Origin: Cryptomeria japonica
Lineage: Eukaryota > Streptophyta > Pinopsida > Cupressales > Cupressaceae
Reading direction: 5' to 3'
Assembly: GCF_030272615.1 (NCBI RefSeq)
Contig: NC_081407.1
Location: 269,733,870-269,797,869, forward strand
Length of the DNA: 64,000 nt
In this document: in pieces, positions 57,421-64,000 of the stretch
How the letters are laid out: the number at the start of each line of letters is the position of its first letter
Position numbering within the stretch: position 1 is the first letter of the stretch
Program-made: the position numbers and the translations under genes
Notes under the pieces: model-generated
What the model was told of the DNA's origin: nothing
The model's input: only the letters and a program-made list of their open reading frames with translations
Databases searched by the model: none

Positions 57421-60027
57421 GAGGTGGGGGACTAGGATGTAATAGATCCTATAGTAGAAACTCATCCACAATAGACCACTTGCATATATATGCATTTACA
57501 ATTACTTTCAAGAACCTATTTACATATTACCATATACATGAAGATTGCACAAGAAAAGTAAATTATTTATGGCATGAAAGAAAAATTAGGATACATACAT
57601 GTCATGAAAAGCATGCACATTTCAAAATTTAAGAGAATTACAATTTTAATGCACTAAAATATAAACTAAAGGTACATAAAAGGTATTTAGGTAAAAACAT
57701 ACTCTAAAAGGGAATACGTGTACAATTAAAGTGGACTATAAATTTATTACATTTAATTTTGAGGATTTTTGCAAATTGAGTACAAATAAATGACTAATAA
57801 AAGTAAAAGAACCATACAATCGAACTAAAATAGTCTTCATTGATAGAGAAAATGGTAAATTTATTATGCCAAGTCTTAGTATATAATATAAATGTTAGAA
57901 TAGATAAGTGTTGTATGTGTCATCATTTGAATCTCACTTGTCTTTTTATTATCCACTTACAAAGAATGGGTGCACATTTATTAATATACATAGAGAAGGT
58001 AGATGAAGTGTCAATTGAACCAAATTATTTCACATCCACTTCACAATTACCTCATGACCATTGAAGATGAGTTAGGACTTATAATGATTGACAATAAGGT
58101 GTATGACTAAACATGAGAAATACAATTCTAGTAATTTGTATTTTACATTCTCTATAATGAATGAGGGATCTCTTGATATTCAATACAAGAGATGTGACGA
58201 TAGATGAATAGAAACTAGTCTTCTTATATAAGTAAATGACATTAAATCATAAAAAAAAACAAGTACATAGTTGGCTTTAGGGAAGAAAGACAGAGGATGC
58301 CAATCAACCAAATTTGAATTTTTAAATTTGTAGCTCAAGTTCACACTTATAGAGATGACCCAATGACTAAAATCGACATGTATCAAACATACATATTGGA
58401 AGTTTGGATCATATGAAAATAAGGATTAAATAAAACTAGGTAAATAGGCTTGAATTTACACAAGGGTACAACATTTATTATCACATATATGTATCAAGTC
58501 ATAATCCTTAAATAGACACAAAACCAAATGAGAAAGGGTATTATGATGTATTTTTCACCATTACAATAATATTTAACTAATTTATATTTATAATTATGAA
58601 ATTAATAAACTGATTCAATTTCCAATTTTAGTTTTGTATTTGTTTTACTTGTTCTTATGCATTTATCTCCTATTGTATTTGTATCTATGTCACACTTTCA
58701 TATACACCTTTCCATATTATATTCTTGAGCTCACATTCTACTACGTGCATTCACCTTATATATGCCCTAATTACATTTACATTTGCACATATTTACATAC
58801 ACATGTTTCCCATTGCAATTTATCCCCTGTCATATTTTATAAAATATCAAAGAGTTCAATTCTTGGATTGAGCATCATGGTTGACTTCCATAGCTACACT
58901 AGGGAAGAGGATTTGTGGAGTGCAAATTAATGGAGAAAAGATCATGATTGTTTAAGACCTTTGCTTGCATCTTGAACCTCATTAACCTAACAAGTTGACA
59001 CAATTTGATTACTTTTCAAATGAATAAACAAAACTAATTTTTCCTAATTGTAGAAACATTGGTTCAACTGAACTCAAAACAATAAAATAGCCAAAGCTTT
59101 CACATTTATTATAGATAATTAATTTAAGCTTAGTAAATAGGTCAAATCCTTTTTTTAAAGCAAAAATGTTATTTCTTTCACTTCTTATCAAAGATCTATC
59201 AATTTATCTGTATCCATTTTGAATTAAAGTTTATGTATAGGTGTAAGGGAAAGTAATTTATTTTGATGAAGAAAATGATTCATATGTAATATTTTTTTCT
59301 TTTAGTATGCCATCTTTCTTATTGAATGTATACATGCAAGCATTTATTAACCTAAACTAATTAGTAGATAAATGTGATTAATTTGATTGTAGTATGTTCA
59401 TAGATAGTAGTATGCCCATAGATCTAAGGAAACTTAGATGAGCATATAAGCCAAATATGTAAAGATTAGATAAAAGAATAATTGATAATCATAAAACCAC
59501 TTACAAATTAATATTAAATAAATTAAATATGTAAACTTAACTTTAACAAAAATTTCACTATTTTGCATCATATAAAAATATCAAAACATTACCTCAAAAT
59601 TAACACAACACTTAACGAAATAAAACATCAAAATACAAATTTCACCATTAAAAACTTGCTAAGATTCATTTAATCTCTCTTTTTTTTCAACAAAACCATT
59701 TTATAGTCATCTCATAATAATTAAATCCAAAGAAACCACATAAAAAAATAAGGATGACTAATTCTATATTTAATTTTAAATGAAAGCAATAATAATATAT
59801 GATAAACTTCAATATAAACTAGTTTAGAATAAAATTAAAATATTTTTTATCATCAAATTTAAATCTAAAATTTTAAATTTTATTAAACACTAAGCATGTT
59901 TGACCAAGCATATCTTTTAGTACATAAAATTTTCTTCTTAGCATTTTGGTAAAGAATCTTTTTATTTATTTTTGATGGAGGTTTGGATCACATGCATGAT
60001 ATCTAGCAGGGGCATGAAGTCCATGAA
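57421..60027. other. AT-rich spacer, no gene recognised
   Basis: Long AT-rich stretch without credible ORFs or recognisable repeats apart from A/T runs. Short ORFs at 57,840 and 58,634 are low in complexity (the latter Tyr/Phe/Leu/His-rich) and show no motif. Confidence 0.45.
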
Positions 60028-60236
60028 CATACTAACTTGATATAGGCCAGGGACTAAGGGGTATCCATTCTATCAAATTCGTCTTAGGCACGATCCCGAC
60101 CTCATCCTTTATGATGTTGAAGTGTTGCATACCAATCTGATATGGGTCGAGGACTGAGGGGTATTCATTTTGCCAAATTTACTAGGGGCACGATCTCGAT
60201 CTCATCTCATCTCTTATGATGTCGAAGCCTTGCATT
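60028..60236. repeat. Imperfect tandem duplication of about 105 bp
   Basis: The two units share the words GATATAGGCCAGGGACTAAG and GATATGGGTCGAGGACTGAG, then GGGTAT(C/T)CATT, GGCACGATC(C/T)CGA and TTATGATGT(T/C)GAAG, ending in TTGCAT. They differ by about 20% by eye. No coding sense. Confidence 0.75.
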
Positions 60237-60500
60237 CAACAAGACTTGATTCTTGGTGGGCTCGTCTGAAACCATTCAACTTTATCAACAAACCTTATTG
60301 ACCTATAATAAATAATTTTATTTTTATTTTTAAATTAACAAATATTAAACTAATAATTTTTTTAATTAATATGAATGATTATATATATATATTTGTTTAA
60401 ATTTATGAAGATTCAAATTCTCACACACTTAGACCAAATTCAATGACCAAATGATTTCTATAGATTGATTCTCTTCTCATGATAAACCAACCAAAACCCT

Positions 60501-60810
60501 ATTCCTAATTTTTGTATTAAGTATCATATAATCACAAAGCTCATTTTTGTTCATTCGAGCATCCACGTTACAAACTTATTACAAATACCAGCTCCTTTCG
60601 AGCACCAAACTAGAAACAACAATTGGAAGACCAAGGGTCACAACTTAGAAATCCACTTAACAATGAGATAAATACAACCGATGGAAGACCAAGAGTCACA
60701 ACTTAGAATTCTACACAAAGGTGTCCCTCATCGGAGTTGAACTTGGGTCTCCACATTGAGAACTCAATGCTTTAACCAACTAAGTTCAACCCCTTGGACA
60801 TTCCTAATTT
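60501..60810 (-). mobile_element. tRNA-derived SINE, 288 bp, with 11-bp TSD
   Basis: The body is 60512-60799, flanked by perfect ATTCCTAATTT at 60501-60511 and 60800-60810. On the minus strand it begins GTCCAAGGGGTTGAACTTAG. It has an A-box-like TTAGTTGGTTAAAGCA and a B-box-like AGTTCAACTCC at tRNA-like spacing, the pol III promoter of a tRNA-type SINE. A 7-bp stem CATTGAG/CTCAATG replaces a normal anticodon arm. The body holds an imperfect internal duplication of about 35 bp (TCTAAGTTGTGACTCTTGGT and TCTAAGTTGTGACCCTTGGT). The 3' end is TTAATACAAAA rather than long poly(A). Confidence 0.85.
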
Positions 60811-60983
60811 GAATACATACCATATTTTAATCCACTTAATATAAAAAATAAAATAAAATCAAATATTGACCTAATCCCATTATTCCCACCAGAAGTGTTA
60901 ATGTGGCCTTATTCATAAATTTAATTAGTACCTTGCAAAATATTCCTCATTTGTCAAACAAGCATCTACCAGTTAGAGCATGT

Positions 60984-61024
60984 GTGGGTCCCACTGTGCC
61001 TTGGAGTGGGTTTGTGGGACCCAC
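60984..61024. promoter_or_regulatory. Pair of TCP-type binding sites
   Basis: GTGGGTCCCAC at 60984-60994 and GTGGGACCCAC at 61014-61024 are 11-bp palindromes (apart from the central base) matching the GTGGGNCCCAC core bound by plant TCP factors. They lie 30 bp apart, start to start, about 600 bp upstream of the small ORF. Binding is inferred from the motif. Confidence 0.55.
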
Positions 61025-61265
61025 CGCTGGAGCTTTCAATAGCTTTCCAGTCCCCTTCCGCATGGCAAGTAAAACACGAACGTCTCTTTCTCTTTTTAAA
61101 AAGCAAAGGTAAGCCGCCTGTTCTGACGTCGGAGAACACAGCAGATTCGAAGAAATGGGAAAAAAATCAAACGCCGACTGCTTTTTGTTTACTGGCGTAC
61201 AAGACCCGTCGGTTGATTTCAATAAAGAAGGCGAAAACGATCGATCGTCTCGTCTTCCCCAAGCC

Positions 61266-61590
61266 TTTGTTTTCTGGTTTCTGCTGGATTTCTCAAAATT
61301 TGTTCCTCTTGTTTTCTGGAATTCGGTCGGATTTCTTAAAATTTGTTCTTGTTTTTTGGAATTCGGCCTGATTTCTCAAAGTTTGTTCTTTTTTTCTGGA
61401 AGTCGGCCTGATTTCTGAAAATTTGTTATTTTTTTCTGGAATTCGGCCTGATTTCTTAAAACTTGTTCTTGTCTTCTGGAAGTCGGCCTGATTTCTTAAA
61501 ATTTGTTCTTGTTTTCTGGAATTCGGCCGGATTTCTTAAAATTTGTTCTTGTTTTCTGGAATTCGGCCTGATTTCTTGAAATTGAAATTT
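61266..61590 (+). repeat. 40-bp minisatellite, about eight units
   Basis: The unit is TTTGTTCTTGTTTTCTGGAA followed by TTCGGCCTGATTTCTTAAAA, repeated seven to eight times with small changes; the first copy is shorter and the second a little longer. Forty is not a multiple of three, so long ORFs across it are by-products. It ends directly at the start of the 119-aa ORF. Confidence 0.9.
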
Positions 61591-61949
61591 TGAGGAAAGA
61601 AATGGAAGAGATGGATTGTAAATTTGCATCTGATGTTGAAGAATCGATAATTGCAATTGAAATGGAAAGTGCACAGAAGATTGAGACTCTGCGTAGGGTT
61701 TGTGTGGAGGAGGCGTGCAATCAGTTTCGAGAGTATTTGAAGAAAATGCTTGTGGAAGAGAAAGATACGAGAATTCTCAAAGATGTGGAGGAATTGCTGA
61801 GATGTCAACAACTGGTGAGGTTGCCTGTTTACAGAGAGATGATTGCCAGCTTTTATCTCGAAGTCTGCGTCGATATTTTCTCTGATTTCTTCCCGCCCTT
61901 TGAAATTTTGCACGAGGAAGACACTGCCACGACTTCCCTGTCAAATTGA
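61590..61949 (+). CDS. Candidate small gene, 119 aa, hypothetical
   Basis: Starts MRKEMEEMDCKFASDVEE and is rich in Glu, Lys, Leu and Val. Residues 1-75 look helical with heptad-like spacing (a possible coiled coil, MESAQKIETLRRVCVEE). The end is more mixed (YREMIASFYLEVCVDIFSDF). I recognise no family. In favour of a real gene: balanced composition in an AT-rich area, the TCP-type sites upstream, and an upstream ATG frame at 61,155 (MGKKSNADCFLFTGVQDPSV) that could be a first exon or a uORF. Against: no visible homology and a repeat array at the start. The start could also be the Met at codon 5 or 8. Confidence 0.4.
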   Translation: MRKEMEEMDCKFASDVEESIIAIEMESAQKIETLRRVCVEEACNQFREYLKKMLVEEKDTRILKDVEELLRCQQLVRLPVYREMIASFYLEVCVDIFSDFFPPFEILHEEDTATTSLSN

Positions 61950-62949
61950 GGTTTGTGAATGCCTTTTTATAGTTGAAGTGTTTTGATTTTGGGAGACTGA
62001 CAGAATTAATGGAGATGAAATAATTCCATGAGAAGCCGGTGGTGCAGATATGTAATTTCCCTTCGTCTGGGTTTAGGTTTGTTTATCTGTAACTAATATG
62101 TTTTCTTTTTCATTTCTTCTGGAATGAATTAGATGGCAAAGCTTAAACAGTCTCTGTAAAGTTTGGTCTTTGGGGTATCTTAATCTCAAATAACTATTTA
62201 GGGTTCTTTTTTAGGCATTAATTTGTGGTTAATATTTGTAGTACCAGTTTCTATGGTATGTTTGATGGCAGAGCTTAAAGAGCCTGGATGTTGTGGTCAA
62301 TGTACTGGTTTTCTGTTATGAGTGACCCCACTGTAAAAAAATGATGTCTTGGATCTACCATTAATATGTTGAATTCTGATGTAAAAAATATAATTGATTC
62401 ATTTGTTCTAAATCAAAATTAATTAAATTAATTATGTTTATAAACTTAACTGTACAATAGCAACATGCTTTCTTATCTTTGCGAGGAAAAAAAACAACTC
62501 ATATCATTTTGAGATTTTTAATTTTATTTTGATGAAATTAACTAATGATTATACTATGCTTTAATTTATTTTTATTTTATTTATATAATTTTTTAAAAAT
62601 ATAATATTTTAATCTTAATTCTATTACAATTTGTAATCAAGATTATTAAAATAATTTACTAATGAACTTGAGAATGGCCATCAATTTCAACACTAGTTTA
62701 GTTAATGTGCTTATTAGAAAATTGTAAATGCAAAAATAATCTATAACTTAAAGTTTATTTGCTCACAAGTTCTATTTCCAAAGAGCTTATTCCTCATGAT
62801 AGATGTATATTCTTCATTACCAAAGAAATTAAGCTAACAACTTAATTTATGATAAATTGGTGAATATGTTGAACTTAACTAAATACTTTTTCCACAGCCC
62901 ATAGAGCAGCCATTTGGGAAAACTTTGCAAAACTTTGAATTTTGAAGTT
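61950..62949. other. AT-rich spacer, possibly the 3' flank of the small ORF
   Basis: Up to about 62,350 base composition is moderate and could be 3' UTR; beyond that it is strongly AT-rich. No ORF, repeat or element recognised. Confidence 0.4.
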
Positions 62950-64000
62950 ATATTAAAATACACGATAATCTAAGTTGTATTCAATGAGACCAATGTCACA
63001 TATATAATCTCCTGCCTGATTTGAATTATGGATTCGGATGACAACACCTGAGTGAGAACTTGCGGTATTGTGGATTTGTTTACATGAACACGGTAAACAA
63101 AAAATTGAAGCAAGCCAAAAAGTAATCCATTCAATTCGAAAATCCAACATATAACAGTTCATGAGATTCCAAGGGTCACCAAAACCCCTTGAGAATTGAA
63201 ACTCAATAGTCATATTTGTTTATTGCATAATAAAATCCAAAACTACGAAATTTTCAAAAAACTATATGAAATTTTGTCCTAACTTTAACTAGACATAACT
63301 TTCTACTCAAAACTCGAAATTGTGAGACGTTTAACTCGTTGGAAAGATTTCCAAGAGTTGAAGGCAAAGTTCTAAAAGAATGTGCCTACAACAATGTTCT
63401 AAAGGATAGACCAAAGTTTCAAGGGCTGAAAATGCCCTGAAGGCCTTCAAAATACCTAATTATTAACATGTAGAAAAACCTAGAAAAAATATGAAAATAT
63501 TTTTTCAATATTTCAAATTTGTTTCTGATCATTACTTCCCCCTTGAAAAGCAATGGGCCCCATTGCATCAACACTCTGAATGAGATGAGGAAAACGGAGT
63601 TGAAGCTGCTCCCGGGTAAACCACTTTCCTTGTTGAGCAATTTGCCCTGCTCAAACCACTCTGTACAAATAGATCTATTGTTGTTTGAGTGTTTTCACCA
63701 TGGTGTCTACAATCTGATCACATTGGAATAGAGAAGCTACATCTGGATTCAATTCTGTAGTGGAAATTGTTTCTCCCACATCTGCAACATCTAATAGTGG
63801 AGGAAAATATGGCTTCAAGAGTTCCACATTGAAGATTGGATGAAGACCCAGAAATGGGGGTAAATTGAGCTCAAAAGCATTATCACCAACTTGCTTGATG
63901 ATTGTGTATGACCCATAACACAGAGGATGAAGCTTCCTATTAGCACCCTACAATCGTTCCTTCTGGATATGCAACCACACCTTGTCCTCGACTTGAAAAT
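62950..64000 (-). mobile_element. 3' end of a Ty3/gypsy element, cut by the window edge
   Basis: Minus strand. The integrase end and chromodomain-like tail are at 64000-63540, then a polypurine tract (plus TTCCCCCTTGAAAAG at about 63,536-63,550), and an LTR that begins TGATCA at 63,531 on the minus strand and extends downwards to somewhere near 62.95 kb. The outer LTR boundary and TSD were not located; the other LTR and most of pol lie right of the window. Confidence 0.75.
63540..64000 (-). pseudogene. Gypsy integrase C-terminus and chromodomain-like tail, partial
   Basis: Reads FQVEDKVWLHIQKERL, a stop (63948-63950), then RKLHPLCYGSYTIIKQVGDN and LNLPPFLGLHPIFNVELLKP, the usual gypsy integrase C-terminal (GPY/F-type) segment. 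Next come IVDTMVKTLKQQ, a stop (63675-63677), IYLYRVV and GKWFTREQLQLRFPHLI, a chromodomain-like pattern as in chromoviruses, thought to guide integration to certain chromatin. Both stops are TAG, so this copy is dead or needs readthrough. Confidence 0.8.

Noticed and set aside
60735-60799. A possible tRNA gene on the minus strand
   Set aside because: A and B boxes are present, but the anticodon arm is a continuous 7-bp stem with a 2-nt loop, the acceptor ends do not pair, and the sequence is the head of a SINE with an 11-bp TSD.
61155-61418. 87-codon ORF across the minisatellite, and 73- to 125-codon minus-strand ORFs over the same array
   Set aside because: The repeat unit is 40 bp, which cycles through all three frames; the Phe-rich or Lys/Asn-rich translations are by-products. 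Only the part before about 61,260 might be real coding or a uORF.
61266-61590. CRISPR-like array of 40-bp repeats
   Set aside because: The units are directly joined with no spacers, and this is plant nuclear DNA. It is a minisatellite.

Overview
The window is nuclear DNA of a land plant, most likely a seed plant with a large, transposon-filled genome. A gymnosperm is a reasonable guess, but nothing here proves it. The evidence is an intron-rich gene for a chloroplast chaperonin with an N-terminal transit peptide, set among plant-type LINEs (DUF4283-like ORF1), Ty1/copia and Ty3/gypsy retrotransposons, small DNA transposons and one SINE. I found no bacterial, CRISPR or organellar gene.

Region 1 (1-6.8 kb) holds the only clearly intact cellular gene: plastid chaperonin-60 subunit beta, 14 coding exons, 615 codons. 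Region 2 (6.8-8.7 kb) is non-coding. Region 3 (8.7-17 kb) is a three-level nest: a decayed minus-strand LINE, an ORF1-only LINE-like unit inside its 3' part, and a solo LTR inside that unit. Two of the three levels have target-site duplications (TSDs). Region 4 (17.4-22.7 kb) has two more ORF1-only units (one carrying a 171-bp MITE) and a plus-strand LINE ORF2 that jumps from reverse transcriptase to RNase H. Region 5 (22.7-26.1 kb) is AT-rich with local duplications and a possible relic copia LTR.

Region 6 (26.1-40.0 kb) is a minus-strand copia element that has lost its reverse transcriptase. One of its LTRs was split by a 7.9-kb LTR element coding for a 993-aa Gag with a degenerate protease but no pol, a non-autonomous TR-GAG-like unit with a perfect 5-bp TSD. 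Region 7 (40.0-43.9 kb) is an older plus-strand copia relic carrying a 0.94-kb terminal-inverted-repeat element. Region 8 (43.9-50.7 kb) is AT-rich, with a decayed unrecognised coding region and a fourth ORF1-only unit on the minus strand. Region 9 (50.7-56.7 kb) is a complete 6.0-kb copia element. Its two 317-bp LTRs differ at one base, yet its gag-pol frame has five stops and a frameshift. Region 10 (56.7-64 kb) is AT-rich and holds a complete SINE with an 11-bp TSD, a candidate small gene behind a 40-bp minisatellite and two TCP-type sites, and the 3' end of a minus-strand gypsy element with a chromodomain-like tail that runs off the window.

Apart from the chaperonin and perhaps the 119-aa ORF near 61.6 kb, the window is a record of retrotransposition. 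The recurring theme is parasites of parasites: ORF1-only LINE units, a Gag-only LTR element, a copia without reverse transcriptase, a SINE and MITEs, all of which would need enzymes from elsewhere. All comparisons were made by eye; no database or alignment program was run.
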